Shown here: piece by piece, positions 48,229-62,144 of the stretch
How positions within the stretch are numbered: the stretch's first letter is position 1
Layout: each line of letters begins with the position of its first letter
Source of the DNA: Tanytarsus gracilentus
Lineage: Eukaryota; Arthropoda; Insecta; Diptera; Chironomidae
Reading direction: 5' to 3'
NCBI GenBank assembly: GCA_038502055.1
Contig: JAXRKN010000044.1
Coordinates: forward strand, 9,511,501 to 9,575,500
Length of the DNA stretch: 64,000 nt
The notes under the pieces: generated by a model
The model's input: only the letters and a program-made list of their open reading frames with translations
The model's database searches: none
What the model was told of the DNA's origin: nothing
Program-made: the position numbers and the translations under genes

Positions 48229-50117
48229 AAATCTCAAAATTCAATAAAACAGCAAGATTGAATTTCACACCGACATGAATTAATTATTCTCGTACGCAAT
48301 GCATTTTGTGGTCGATAGTCACAAATTAAAATTAAATCGAGCTGTGACTCTAATATTTTGGCACTGCACATATACATCTATGTTGCTCAAGGCTCTGCAA
48401 AATTTTTTAATGATTGGTAAAATCAAAATTTTCATCCAATTATTTTTGTGTGCCATAGCGTGCATATAGTCAAAAAAAATATTATTAATGCCCAGCTGCA
48501 CTTTATTAATTTATAAACTCTAGCTCAATCAAATCTCTCTCGCATATTTATTTTAAACTTTTTCATGCGTCTCTCTCTTTCTCTCCGTAATTAATAATCA
48601 AAGGTTGTCAAGGTAGTGAATTGAATTATGAGCATGCTAATATAATTTGAATGACATAAAAAATTACACGCTTAGCGTGACATCAAAGTCCTTTTCCAAA
48701 GCTAGAAGGTAATCCCGCCTTCGTTTATTAAAATGACACTCAAAAAGAGAGAGATGATGTGTTGCTAAGCTACTGTCGATTGTACATATCTATCAAAATG
48801 TACTCTCGATTGTTTTTTTTTCACAGAAGATACAAAGGACATGACTCTCTTTCTTTAAAATTGCTTTTGGTATTTTTTTAGTTAAAAAATTAGTCGTTAA
48901 ATTTTAAAGTCACGTGTTGGTTAATAAGCAGACTCTTTCATTCATCCATCAATGATTGATTTCAAAAACCTCTCACTTTGACTCTATTAATAAATTAATT
49001 AAAAATTAAATAATAACATTTCAAAAAAGTTAAGGCGGAGAAGTAGAAATAAAAATATCAATTTGAATAGAAAAGAGCTCTCCAGCAAAAAATAAAAGTT
49101 AGAGGGTTTCCTGTGCACTGTGTAAGCGTTTTTAATTAATATTTTCTCGTTAATTAGAAAATTAATATTTCAAAATCGCTAAAACAAACAAACAAGTCAA
49201 ACGGTTAAGCTCGCTAACGCTCAGATCGGATCTGATAAATCACGTTATACATGCTGTGTTTGCGCGGAAAATGCTTGCAGCATGTAATTTAACCATTTCC
49301 AACGCAAACAATGAGCGAGCAAAAAAAAATCAGCAAAATTTTCATCTGTGGATTTCGTGCATTATCGTGGGTGCTTGCGAAAAAAAGGGTTAAAAGCAAC
49401 GTCGATAGGGGGGTTTAATAATAATAAAATAATGTATGCAACATTTTTCATCACAAAAAAAAGGTTTTCATTTACAAAAACTCAATTGTTGTTGTGCGGC
49501 CACTTAAATTTAACAGTCGACCGATGGTCTCGGGTCTTTTAATAATTAAAACATAATAACGTTAAGAATCTAATCGATTAATTTTTTAATCTTTATAAAA
49601 GCAACCATCACCACCTACACACGCTCACCGGAATTTTTTTGACCCCTGACTAGAAGAAGAAGAAGATTATTCAATGTATACGAGATCATGATGATGGATG
49701 TAGGTGTTATTAGATGAAGTCGTATAAGAATCTTTTCTAATTTCTTTTACAACATAAGAAGATTTTATGCGAGCGAAAGAGTCACAATTTATAGACAAGA
49801 TAAATAGAGAAAAATCCACCCAATGGGAGACGAAGCTCCGCCCTGTTCGTATACAGAATTGATTGTGTGAGGAAGAGTAAAATGACAATAATGGCACAGT
49901 CTATATAGTTATGTGTGTGCATGTTGAACATTCAATTTATTTTCTTCTTCTCTTTTAATCGATATTAAATGTGAAATGTACAAGAATTATTATTTTTATG
50001 TATATATATAGAAATATGATACACAGGAAATTGAGAGTCACTTGGAAACTTTTTTTAACACTGCTTTTTTAATATTGCTTACATTATCATTAAGCTTTAA
50101 CCATTCCAAGTTAATTT
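48229..50117. other. Non-coding region between the unknown gene and goosecoid 3' end
   Basis: 1.9 kb. AT-rich, with a pair of inverted repeats at 49221-49286 and a run of poly-A tracts near 49380-49470. Probably holds the goosecoid 3' UTR at its right end. No coding exon supported. Confidence 0.5.
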
Positions 50118-53004
50118 TTATGCTACTTCAAGGTCCGATTCGTCCGAGAAATTCGATGAGTTATGGTGAAGTGAATTTGCATCGGTTTGGTCATCGGGTG
50201 TTGTGTTACTGGTGGCATTCGAGTGATCCTCTTGAAGTTTTCTTATTCTCTCTTGCTCCTCGCGCTTCTGTTTTCTCCACTTTGCACGACGATTCTTGAA
50301 CCACACCTGAATTAATGAAAATAAAATTTATTATTATTAATTTTGTGATAAATTTTAGGAATCAATCGGAAAAAGTTTTTAATATGAAAATGTCATTTAG
50401 AATGAAATTTAAGGATCTGTTCAGATTTTTATTCAATATCTTTAAAAACCCACGCACAACCACATGTGAAGCCCATTAGAGAAAATTACCAAAGAAATGC
50501 AAATTGAACACTCTGAAACTTCTCAGGGAAAGGATTACAATTTGTCAAAAAGAAAGGAAGCCTTTTCTAGTTTAAAATTGAATTATTATTAACTCTCTCA
50601 CGTTCAAATGTTCCAAGAGTGATTATTATGATCCCTTTTAAAGAAAAGAAGTTATGATGCTATTAAAACGAGAACAAATTTTCTCCCATTTAAAAAGCGG
50701 TGTAGAACACATGTCTTTTTAAGGGATAATGACATTACAAAAGACTACAAGCAAATTAAAAATAGTCCACTTTTGGTTATGTGAAAGAAAGGATTAAAGA
50801 GGATTTTCAAAATTGCTCCTTTTCACTGTTTTCTACCTTTTTTTTGGCAGATACGAAATGAACAAATGCCTCCCAAGTACAAAAACATATTTTAATTGTT
50901 CACTTTTCTATTTTGTCACTCAATTTCAACGCTTGTCACTCTTTTGGGTTCGGCATGTCTTTTTTGAAATGTATATCCACAGATTGACAATTGCACAAAT
51001 TTAAGTCCTTTTTTTTGAAAAAGGAAAATTTTTTACTGACGGTAGCAAATCATTAAGTGATTAACAATAATTCAATTAACACATGAGAGGTCATTTTAAA
51101 ATTGACTTGATGAAATTTTTAAAAAAAGTCCTTTGAAATTATAATAATTACATTTTAACACCATCAACACCCTCATCACTCAATTTAATGGTGATATTAA
51201 TCATTCAATTAAACACTTGAAATAATTTTCACGAGGGTGACAAATTGAAGACAAATTTTTTGTTCATCGATTGTTAAACAAACGAAACCACATTAGAAAT
51301 AACAACAAATTAATAGTCTAAATGCATGCTTTTGAGGGTGAAAATGAAACCATAAAAATGTCTCGAGATTTTTATTTTTGCCGCTCTATCCGTTCGGTAT
51401 TTTGCAGTCATGCGGCAAATGTTGAGTAAACATTATCTATTAAGGATCGGAAAGAAGCAACCCCTCATCATGATTGTTGAAATTTGTTGTGATGCACTTA
51501 AAGTTGATATTTGATAAGATTTTAGAGTTTTGTATTTAGATAGGATAGAAAATAAAAAAGGGGGTAATAGATAATTGCAACTCTAGTGTCGGTAAAATTA
51601 ATAAAATTTAAGGTTTTGGAGGTTAAATAGTTTGATTTTGAAACCTTTTAAAAACTTTTTTCTTTCAATTAATATTTTTAATTTTTAAAATAATTTTTAC
51701 ACACCTCAACTCGTTCCTCTTTAAGGTCAACTTTGATTGCTAGCTGTTCCCTTAGCACAACTGTGAAGAAATGAAACGAAAATTATTTAAAAATTAATTA
51801 CATAAATAAATAATTATAACTACCATCAGGATAGTGAGTTTTTTCAAAGGTCGCCTCTAATTGTTCTAACTGCTCTTCCGTGAATATCGTTCGATGTCTT
51901 CTTTTGCGTTTAGGTGGAGGTCCATGACCCAGTGAAACGTGACTATGTATTTGAGCTGCTTGGAGCATTTGTGCAGCGTGCATATAATTTGGATAAAAAT
52001 TCGGATATGTGACTGTAAAAAATAAGAAGTAAATGTTGTAATTTTTGCGGATTTATGTCATCAACATTTACTTTAAAAATGTTAAAGATTTTCCTCTTTA
52101 AGAAAAAAACCTTTCCATCTTTGCGAATGCATTTAAGACTTATTATGTTAATTCAAGCGCACGTAAGCAGTCGAGAGAGTTCATGTTGCTCGATGCAAAT
52201 AAAAATGTTTTTAAAATATTTCATTTCCCTCAGGGAAAAAAATTTTCCCTCCCTTAAGAAAAAATTTGCGTAATTTTTATATTTTCGTAGAGGGACTTTC
52301 GTTAAGTGCTTTCGTGTGCGAACGCAAATAGATTTAGATATTTTCATATTTTTCAAAGTTACTTTAAATGGCTTCAAATTTTTCTTAGACTGTTAAATTT
52401 GTTAAAATTAAAAATTTAATTTAAAGTTTTATCATTTTAAGTGACTAAAAAATGAAGCGCCTAAATTACCTAAAAATTCTGGCGATCCAAAATTAGAAGC
52501 TAGATGTGTGATATGTAATCCAGCAGCAGCAGCTTGATGATGTTGAAATAATGCGGCGGGCGGTAATCGAGTACTTGGACTCATTGATTCACGTTTATTA
52601 AATAAATTATCACTTATCGGCGATGTCGACGGTGATCTTTCAGCGAAACGTGATTGTTTAGATAAAATGCTATCTATTGTGAAGAGGGAAGTTGATGAAG
52701 TCGATGGAGTTTTACTACACAAATTTTCACCATTTTTGTGATCACTTTTAATAAAACTATTAGCACTATTATTTCTCTGGTGGAATTTCTGCTCAAAATA
52801 AGACAAATTTTGGGACGTCAAGAGCATTTTTGAGGTTAGAAAATTTTGTGAATGAGGCGAAAGTCGTGGAGTTGGACTAATTGCGTGAGCCGCCTTCAAT
52901 AGAGGCGATGTCGTTTCAACCATCGTCGGACTCTGCGATGAATTTGAATCTTCCTCTGATAAATTATATTCCGATTTGATTGTAAAGCCACTGAGCAGTG
53001 GCAT
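50118..53004 (-). CDS. Gsc: Goosecoid paired-like homeobox transcription factor
   Basis: Embryonic patterning factor and repressor. Exons 52470-53004, 51824-52012, 51705-51760 and 50118-50306 give 322 residues. The homeodomain (about 215-274) begins KRRHRTIFTEEQLEQLEATF and ends EVWFKNRRAKWRKQKR; residue 50 is Lys, so bicoid-type TAATCC sites are expected. It is cut by introns after the Asp codon of HYPD and before VWFKN. The GEH/eh1 repression motif SLFTIDSILSKQ (about 106-117) recruits Groucho in this family. Upstream of the homeodomain is TYPNFYPNYMHAAQ. I placed the start at the first ATG (MPLLSGFTIK); a second ATG at residue 28 (MVETTSP) is possible, and an upstream non-coding exon is likely. 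Confidence 0.95.
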
Positions 53005-56000
53005 TAAGCTCGATTTTGCAATTGTTGATGCCAATGTGAAATTTTTTTAAAACATTAAAAACACTTTTTTCTATTTTCTTTTTTTACGCGTAATTTTTTT
53101 TCCCAACCGACACAGACGATGAACGATTTTATTCTGAACGTGATGAAACTGGAAGCGAGGACTGAGTTTCATCTTCAATAGAAGCCACGCCTCTTCGACT
53201 ACACAGAGATTTTCCCCTCGCACATACATTCTTATATTTTTAGCATATTTCAGTTCTCGTATAGACTTTTGAGATAATAATAAATGGAGGAAAACATATA
53301 AAAGTATGATGATACTAAAATGATTATGCAAAATTCAGATTTTATCCTCGCTAAGTCAATTAATGCAGATAAAACACACGGAGATGAATATATCTCTCCT
53401 ACGAACTTGCGCGTTTCTCTGCACTTTCTCGCTTATGTCCAAAAATAATTTTTCACGAGACCTCTGATGAAAAATTAATGAAAGAAAATCAAACGGTGTC
53501 GTTTGAGAGAGAAAGATCGTCATCACATGTGGACATCATAAAAAATTTAATGGGAAAATTCCCTTAAGTGAAAAGTTTGTTTTTTCTTCTTGTTTTAAAA
53601 AAGAATTCAACAATGTATTGAAGAACATGAGAGAGTTATAGGGATGCCGTACAAACAAAATATTTCTAACTGAAAAAAATGCAAACAAAATTGAAAGAAA
53701 AATTTAAAAGTTGACAAAAATCAATTTAAAATGTCAAGGGAAAAATCTGTTAAAATTTTAAAAAATTACGACTCGAAAACTAAATTAAATGAAATTCGTA
53801 CTTTTTAAAAATTATTATGTTCCATCCACTTTTTAAATTAAAGTGATTTAAAGTTTAGAAAGCACGTGATTCTTAAAGTTGAAAAATCCTTTCTTAAATT
53901 TAGTAATGTTACACATATACAAGAAACCTTTTTACAACCATCATTCATCGCAAAATTTTACGTATTGTGACGAAATAGCTTGGCTCACACAATAAGCAAA
54001 CACAACAATTATATCACAAACGTAATCCTTACAGCTAATAATATGTTTGTCAACATATTTGAATTAAAGCTTCAAAATGTGGAGGTGCACAATGAAAAGC
54101 TTTTCTTCGAAGCCAATTTTCTCAGTTTTTGAATCAATTTGAATATGCAGAAGAGATTCGAGAACAAAAAAAGTATATAAGGCTTTATGGGATGCGAGCG
54201 AGAGAGAAAGTCTAGCCGGAAGCTGAAACAAGAAAAAAGTGTTCACATTTCAATGGTTTTGATGTGATTTGATATAAAAAGTGAGTGAAAATCTCAATCA
54301 GCAGAAAGCACAATATCTTCAGGCATTAAAGATATTCGTTCGGATTTGTTCGAATTATTTTTTCGTTATGAAAACACACAATGAGGGAGATTGAAAATAA
54401 GTTGATTGAAAATATTTTTAAAACCTACTGAAAAAAAGTTATTTCCGTCCATTTTTTTCATTTGATACTTTGTTAATGGATGTTGTGGATAATTTGACAA
54501 TTTTCATAATTTTGGATGCCAAAATATTATAGAATATTTAACTTTGAACCCCAAAAATTAAAGAACATTAAAAGTAACACCAAAAAGAGCGGTGACACTA
54601 AAAGGAGAACAAATTCATTGTTACCCGAAAACAATTTTTCGTTGATTGAATTGAAATCCTCACATGCTCAGATGTAAGTTGTATTTTAAGGTTAAGAAGA
54701 TGTTTACTCAAAACATAATTTGCGATGGTGGCCGCCCGATTTTCTTAAGACATTTTCATGCCTGCGAGCTATGTGTGAGAAAAACTTATAAAATACGAGT
54801 TATACGACCCTTTTTTACCGTTATTGTTTTGTTTTATGAGGTACTTAAGTACGCTTGCCTTCAACACCACCCTTTTTCTATTCTTTAATTTGATTATTAT
54901 TATATTTAAATATTAATGATTCTGTCAAATGCAGTCGAACTCGAATCATATCAGATATCAAATCATATTTCAAGAAGTTGACTTAAGAGTTGATGCCAGT
55001 TGCTATTGTTATATTGTGAGTGGAAGGGAAGAAGAATAGAAATCGTCGCCTCGAGTGAGAGCTCTTGATATTAAATGAATTATAACTCAGTACGCTGAAT
55101 CAGATGATTTTCGTTGTCATAAAAAATTCATAATTCAAACTGGAGAGAAAGAGACTTTTTGAGCTGAGCTTTATTACTTACCGAGGATGAAGACACAAAG
55201 TTACCGCCTTCTCAACATCTCTCTCGCTAAACAATTTTTAAATATCATTTTCCATCTTTTTCGTGTTTCTCAAATTGTATCCGCTTTATCTCGTCGGATT
55301 TGCCATCTAATTTTATTTATTTTACAGTCGAAATGGAAACTTTTTTACTTCTTCTTCGTTTCCGAAGCTTAAATCTCCGCCCCAATAAAAATGCGTAAAA
55401 CGAGATGTCAATAAAACTACACCGCACAATAGAAATGGAACTCGATGACGATTTGATGTTTCGTCGGAGATTTTCCAATAAATTTTTTTTTCAAGTTATG
55501 CTCGCAGCTATGTGAATACACTCCGAGGAGAAGAAATGCTAAGCTGCATGGCAATGTAAACATTTTATACTTTTTATTTTCACGGTGGCGTGCCTTAATA
55601 TGCCTATAATCTTCACAAATTGATTTACGTACACGGAAAGAAGGGAAAATTGATTCAATAAAAGATGGCCTAAATAATACTAAACAGCACACACAATGCA
55701 AATAGCCTCAAGGCATGAAGGAATTATTTTCTCGAAAAATTCCTCAACCACTGTAAACAGGCAAACAAACATTGTGCTGGAAGAAGGCATTTAAAAATAT
55801 AGCGAATGTTTTTCAACATTTTATAGCTCTATATTAAAATTTGTGAGGCATTATGATAAACTTTAAAATGTCCCTCCCCTTTTTCTCTCAACAATTTAAT
55901 TTGATTAAATCATCACCCATATATTATAATGTTGTCGATGAATTGAAGCGTGCTATATTGCGACAAATATAAAAATATTATCAAGATTTTTTTTATTAAT

Positions 56001-59000
56001 CGCCTAAGCAACGGCGTCTCTCATCGCCTATGGCTTCGGAGTTTTTTTCAACAAAAGCATTTGATATTTTAATTTATAAAATCCCACAAGTTCCTTTCAT
56101 TCTTCTTCTTCTTCACATTTTCCTCTCACTCTCAGCTTGGTTCAACGGAATTATTATCTAAAAATTATTTTTATGCGGTTTTAAGCGCGTGTCGATTGTT
56201 TTCTTTTGCTTCTGCATTTGAGTAACTTTCAGCTTCCCACATCAGAGCGTGATCGTGATTGTTGTACGTGATGTTTGAATCGTAGAAATTTTGCTTCATA
56301 AACTTGCTAGAGCAAATTTTTTGTTTTGCCGCTCAAAATAAATTTAATAATCAGATAAAAAAAAATCCATGAAAATTGCCTCGTGTCGCACTCAACATCA
56401 CTTATTTAGTAAAAATAATAATTTTGAAGCACTCGAAATTGAGAGTGACTCTATTGATTGTTATCTTCGATAATGCTGAGCTCACATTGGCCTCCTAACA
56501 TATGCATTTTAATTTAATCCAATAAGTCATGAGCTGTTGAAGTGTATGATGCGGTATAATTTACCGTCTCTTTGGCCGATGACAAGTGCATTTTGTAAGA
56601 AAAATAAGAGAGAAGAAAGAACTTTTTAGCTTCCTTAAGACTTTTGCCGTTTAGTGCTCTCGAAAAAGGTTGATGATGATTATACGCATTTTGCCTCACT
56701 CACTCCACAAACTAAATGAACGAACACCTTTCGTTTGAAAATCAAATCAAACAAATTTGTGGAATTTTCAAAACGACATCAACTCAGGCATAAAAATATA
56801 TCGTCCTAATATTGTTCCATATACGCATATTGCATTGCTCGCCATCATCGTCGTTCACTGTGGTCACAAGGCAAATATTTATTTTTGGTTTTTATTTTTT
56901 ACACACTGCTTCTGTGTGCTCGACCGTTGAGCACATCGAACAGTAGCTGAAGATCGGCTCTCGGGTGGGTATTAGGTATGCTGTCAATCTTCTCTTGATT
57001 TTGGGGGTTCAAAAGATCGAAATTTTTAAAATTATATTGCCACACATTAAAGACACATGATTTTTCAAAAAAAAAACTGAATTTCAAAGTTTTGAACCCA
57101 ATTTAAAAATTTTACTTTTGAAAATTCCGGATTTTAATCATCCAGGAATTTTCGTGTGAATCCCTAAAATTTTTACGGTGAATTATAACAAGTCATTGTT
57201 TTGGTTTTAGGAGTTGGGACCACTACTGTGTGAGAGAGACTCTGATATATCCTCTTGTCATCGTTACGGTGTGGTAGCGGCAATCAAATATTTGAAGTGA
57301 CAATCACAATCAAGTAGCATAAAATAAGAGATTTTCGATGATAGCTTAAGATTTAAATCATTTTTTTTGTGTTCAAAAATTCGTAAGCAAATATTTGAAG
57401 AAGTTTCCACCAAAAGACCACACACGAAACTTATTTTCATGATTTCACTTCGGAAAAAGAGAGATTTTTTATCGATTTTCACTCTTTGTTATGTTAAGGA
57501 AATTTAATGGAATATCTTGATATTCAAGAATAATTTTTTGTTATTTTTAAAAATATAAATTCGTACCGCAAAAAGCCACGAGTGGGGATGATTTAAATTA
57601 TTATCTCAACTTATTTTTGTGAGAAAATTTAATCTCAAGAAGCGGTTTTTGCTGCGTAGATTTCAATTCCATTTATATCCTTATTATTATGTAGGTTTCG
57701 AGTGTTCTATAAATGAAACTGAATCATATTAAAATCTTATGAGAAATTAAGCAATTGCAAAACGTTTTTCTATTTATTCATAATTGGAGAGTTGAGAATA
57801 TAAATAATTTCTAAGAATAACACTCGAGTCCCTCTGTCAAAACATATCATTCATTTAAAGTTGAAGATAAATAAAATTTGAGGTGTTTTCGAGCGCATTT
57901 ATTATTTTCATTTTTGTGCTGAAAAATGTAAAATTAAATTTTAGAAATTACTTTATAAAATTGAATAATTTTTCTAGCATTAGCAAGTGTATCAATGTTC
58001 ATCCCTTACTTTTAAAAGTTCACATATAAAATGATTAGAAAAATGTTTTGATAGCCGCTGGCATTTTTTTCACCCCCACTCACAAACCACCCTCATGTGC
58101 GCACTTGTTACAACACACACAGCATTATTTATATTAACTTAATTATTTAGCATATTAAATCTGTTGTTTGCGGGGCATTTTTTAGCAGCGAATAGATTTT
58201 AATCATTTTAAAATGATTTAAGATAAACACGGAGGGGTCACAGTTGTCAGTACGCATACTTAACACTAAGAGCTCACTTATCGTCATGGAAAAATAAGAA
58301 AATGCTACTTGAGAGCTCTCTAATAAGTAGCTACGGGCGTTTTAATGCTCTAACACCTGATTTTAAATTTAATTAATTTTCGCATTAAGAGATGAGGCGG
58401 ATGGAAAGAGAGAGAGAGAAATAAATGTGCAATGGCTCAAAAATGCGGAAAGATGAAAAAGAGGATTAACTCAGAAGTATAACATGCGATCATCACAACA
58501 TGAGGTAGAGAATTTTTTGTTCAAACGCCGACCTATAACAATGGTGAAATTGTTTGAAAAATTGTTCATTTCTTCTCATAAAGTGAGTGGCCACAAGAAT
58601 ATGTTTCTATTGTCCTTCAACGTCTTTTTTTAACATCTCCCATAATTTGCTATGTGTGCATCTTTGTGTGGAGAGAGTGGGTAAGAAAAAGGAAGTTCCT
58701 AAACAAATAAAATTATTTTTTAAACTTTTCTGTAACCCGATAACACTTTTTTTTATTGATGTCAATTAGGCATGTGAAAGGGCGACACATTTGCATGTTA
58801 TTTAATACACCTCGATTTAATAAAAAATATTGCGTTATTCATAATAAAAATATCATGAGATTGACACACCTTTCAGCTAGGCTGCCATTTCTCCTCAAAA
58901 AAAAAATTCCAATTGAGCGTGAATGGGAAAAAAATGTATGAAAGACTTTTTTAATCCTCAATATTCATACAATTGCTAAATCGGGCGTGAAGAATGCATT

Positions 59001-59980
59001 TTTTACGAAAATTGTCGAAAAAATGGAAATTTATGAAAAATACGATTTAAAGAGAGAATTCAATAAATATAGTTTGAAAAGGGAAAATATGGTTGAATGG
59101 ATAATTTTTTCTCTCTCTTTCACTTTCATCATCATGGGTGAATGGATTAAAAAATTCGTGTATTGATACTTTCCACAAAATTGAATAAAAAAATTATGGA
59201 CGAACACACACACACATACATTCTAATAATGATTAAATCTGAGAACCATTTTGGATCAAGAGATCATCGAAATTACGAAAATAATCCAAGCAACTATGCC
59301 TAACACGATATGAGATAATCTAAAAAAAGTTTCAGTTCAGCAGCTGTTTGATGAAGCAGTTTAAGATATAAAGACATGCATTCAATCAACAGTCAGTTGC
59401 TGATTATGTCATTTATACAGTGGATTTAATTCGTACATGTATTTAATCAGAAGGGAGGTCGTGATGCATACACAAAAGAGAGCGAAAAAAAAATCTTAAA
59501 TAATTCAGCTTTACATGCATTCATCATGTATTTATATTCACGCATGTTAAATTTATAGTTTAATCCGATATCATGTTAAATTGAGGAAGGAAGGATGAGA
59601 ACGAACTAGTTAACCAATTTCATGCTGTCTTCGGTTTATTCCTTTATTGAAAGATTAACATATTAAATAAAATTTTTGACGTGAGATTAAAATTTTTAAA
59701 TCATAATTTGAAAAAGTATATAAATTAATTTAAGGTTGTGATTAAAATCACAATTAATTAACTTAAACTGAATTAAAAAATGCTGTTAATTTTTAAAAAT
59801 TACACAATCGTATGTGCATGTGTAATTTTAAAAATAACGGATATTGAAAATTCAAATTATTCAAATGGACATGGGGATCGTTCAACATTAACGTCTCATT
59901 ATTCGTGTCATCAAAATTGAAAATTTTCGAGAGACACAAATTTTTTAATTTTTCCGAGTTTATCGCGAATTTAAATCAAA
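53005..59980. other. 7 kb non-coding region upstream of goosecoid
   Basis: The longest gap in the window, between the divergent starts of goosecoid and eIF3k. No exon, RNA gene or mobile element could be supported; open frames are short and lack family features. Contains simple repeats (GA-rich near 58406-58422, (CA)n near 59207-59219). In a window where neighbours are usually 100-700 bases apart this is probably goosecoid regulatory DNA; that is inference. Confidence 0.5.
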
Positions 59981-60790
59981 ATGGCATCAAAAATGATAAC
60001 AACCGATGATGGAACTAAAATGACCATTCCGGAAATGTTGAAAAGCATCGAGCGGTAAGCGAAATTTAAGATTCACGCAAATAAATTTTAATAACCAAAA
60101 ATTCTTTTTAGCTACAATCCAAAACATTTTCCATTCCTCGAAAAATATGTTCAGGAGCAGGCGAAAGAGAACACTTACGATCTCGATGCAAATTTGGCAG
60201 TTTTAAAGTTTTATCAATTCAATCCACACATGATGAACTTGCCAATTACACATCTAATTATGTTGAAGGCAATAACTAATCTACCCTTCAGTGACTTTGT
60301 TCTATGCAAGTATCTCCTGCTGCCGACACAAATGCGCGATGATACAGTTAAAGAGATTATCTACATTGCTGATCTCATGGAACAGTGCGATTTTGTTCTT
60401 TTCTGGCAGCATGTTCAAAACAAGAATGATCTCTTCGAGAAAATCACTGGATTCTATGTAAGTTTGCTCATTAAATTTGATTCAAACCCCACTCAAAAAT
60501 GTTGCCGCTAAAAAATTACTAAATAATTTTCATTCTAGGACTCTGTCCGAAAGTTTGTGTGTCACGTAGTCGGAACCACCTTCCAAACAATCGAAAAAAG
60601 CTATCTATCTCGACTCCTCGGCAGCGTCGACGACAAGAGCCTCAATCAATGGATCAAAAAGAACAATTGGACACTTCAAGGCGACATAGTTACAATCATT
60701 AAGCAAGAGGAAACGATCAAAACGAAGCACATCTCCGAGAAAATTGATTTTGAGAGCTTGGGTGGTTTGATGTCCAACTGTGGCTTGTAA
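59981..60790 (+). CDS. eIF3k: Eukaryotic translation initiation factor 3 subunit K
   Basis: Small non-core subunit of the eIF3 complex, which binds the 40S ribosome. Exons 59981-60054, 60112-60457 and 60539-60790 give 223 residues, the normal length. Diagnostic blocks: MLKSIERYNPKHFPFLEKYV, AKENTYDLDANLAVLKFYQF, LKAITNLPFSDFVLCKYLL, ITGFYDSVRKFVCHVVGTTF (across the second intron) and KHISEKIDFESLGGLM at the PCI/winged-helix end. AATAAA at 60809-60814. Tail-to-tail with TBP (146 bases between stops). Confidence 0.97.
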
Positions 60791-60936
60791 AATAATAATA
60801 AATTTTGGAATAAACTCATCTCACAATTTTTTTTTCTTAATTCCACGTAATTAATCATTTAGTTTATTCATTTGTCCAGTTTAGAATTCTTTTCAGCTTG
60901 TACATTTTATTTTGTGAGATGTGATGTTTTCTAAAT

Positions 60937-61928
60937 TTAGTTCTTCTTGAATGACTTGAGGATGGGATAGATGTTGTCGAATGCCTAAAACGACGATAGC
61001 GTTAGATATTAGTTTGAATTCCAAAATAAACCACTCACATCATAAATCTCCTGTCGAACTTTTGCTCCAGTTAAGACCACCTTTCCGCTCACGAAAATCA
61101 GTAGTACAATTCTGGGCTTGACCATTCTAAAAAACCGCCACATTAATGATCATTAAATTTGATCATACAGCAATCACTCACCTGTAAATTAATCCCGGAA
61201 ATAACTCGGGTTCATAGCTACTGAACTTGCTGTGCGTTAAAACAAGTCCTTCAAGTCTTATGGGAAATTTGACATCACACGATCCCACCATATTTTGAAT
61301 TTTAAAGTCTAAAAATTTAGCATCGAAGCCGAGCTTCTGGATGATACGAGCGTACTTTCTTGCCGCCAGACGCGAATCGTCTTCACTTTTTGCACCAGTA
61401 CAAACCATTTTCCCCGATGAGAAGATTAAGGCTGTCGTTCGAGGCTCTCGAATACGCATGATGACGGCAGCGAAACGCTTCGGGTTGTATTCGGCGTTTC
61501 TTGCGTGAAGTGCAATCTTTTTAAGATCCAGTTTGCATGCTAAGTTAACGGTTGAGACAATGTTCTGTAGTTGAGGGAGTATTGACGAGTCCATGGGCGT
61601 CATGGCCATCATTGGACTTGCAGCTTCGATTGCGGGTGTGTTAACTTTTTGAATTATCTCGGGAATCGATGCGGACGCTGGAGCCATTGGAAGGAAGTGG
61701 CTTTGCTGGAAGATGTTTTAGAATTAGTACTATGAATCATATTGAGAGCATTTAAATTACCGGTGTTTGTGGCATCAGAAGCGGCGGTGCTGGCGTTGTT
61801 GGTGCGCCAAAATTCATTTGTCGAGGCAAATAAACATTTGAATTTGTTCCCATCTGAAAATTCTGCAAATCCTCGTCGGGATGATGAAGGGGCGTCGTAC
61901 CCAAGAAGGGACTCATTAAGTTATCCAT
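60937..61928 (-). CDS. Tbp: TATA-box-binding protein
   Basis: General transcription factor that nucleates pre-initiation complexes for all three nuclear RNA polymerases. Exons 61761-61928, 61182-61705, 61039-61126 and 60937-60984 give 275 residues. The N-terminus starts MDNLMSPFLGTTPLHHPDED and is Pro/Met-rich with no polyglutamine tract. The saddle domain has two direct repeats: repeat 1 from LQNIVSTVNLACKLDLKKIA to SGKMVCTGAKSE, repeat 2 from QNMVGSCDVKFPIRLEGL to SGKVVLTGAKVR, ending YPILKSFKKN. The DNA-intercalating Phe residues (NPKRFAAVIMR, ALIFSSG, PELFPGLIYR, LLIFVSG) are present. A reverse-strand AATAAA at 60863-60868 would place its 3' end inside the eIF3k downstream region. Confidence 0.98.
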
Positions 61929-62144
61929 TTTGTCTTTAATTTAATATTGTTAAACTCCTTTAATGATGCTAAACTTAAAATAATAATTCTTTCAATTTTT
62001 TTTCTGTTTACTTTTTTTCGCTTACATTCCCTTCGTCGTTTTTTTCCTCCGTGCTGCAGTTGCGTACCCTCTCATTTCAGCGAGTTTTTCACAAAATTTT
62101 TCTCTCAAAGAAAAAGCGGAAATCGTTGATAAATTGAAGAAAAA
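61929..62144. promoter_or_regulatory. Bidirectional promoter, TBP / TFIIS
   Basis: 216 bases between divergent start codons. The left half is AT-rich; the right half has a pyrimidine tract and TCATTTCAGCGAG-type sequence. No obvious TATA box for either gene. Confidence 0.6.

Noticed and set aside
54664..54888. 74-codon + strand frame with several Cys in the goosecoid upstream block
   Set aside because: No signal peptide, splice support or recognisable Cys pattern; length is within random expectation.
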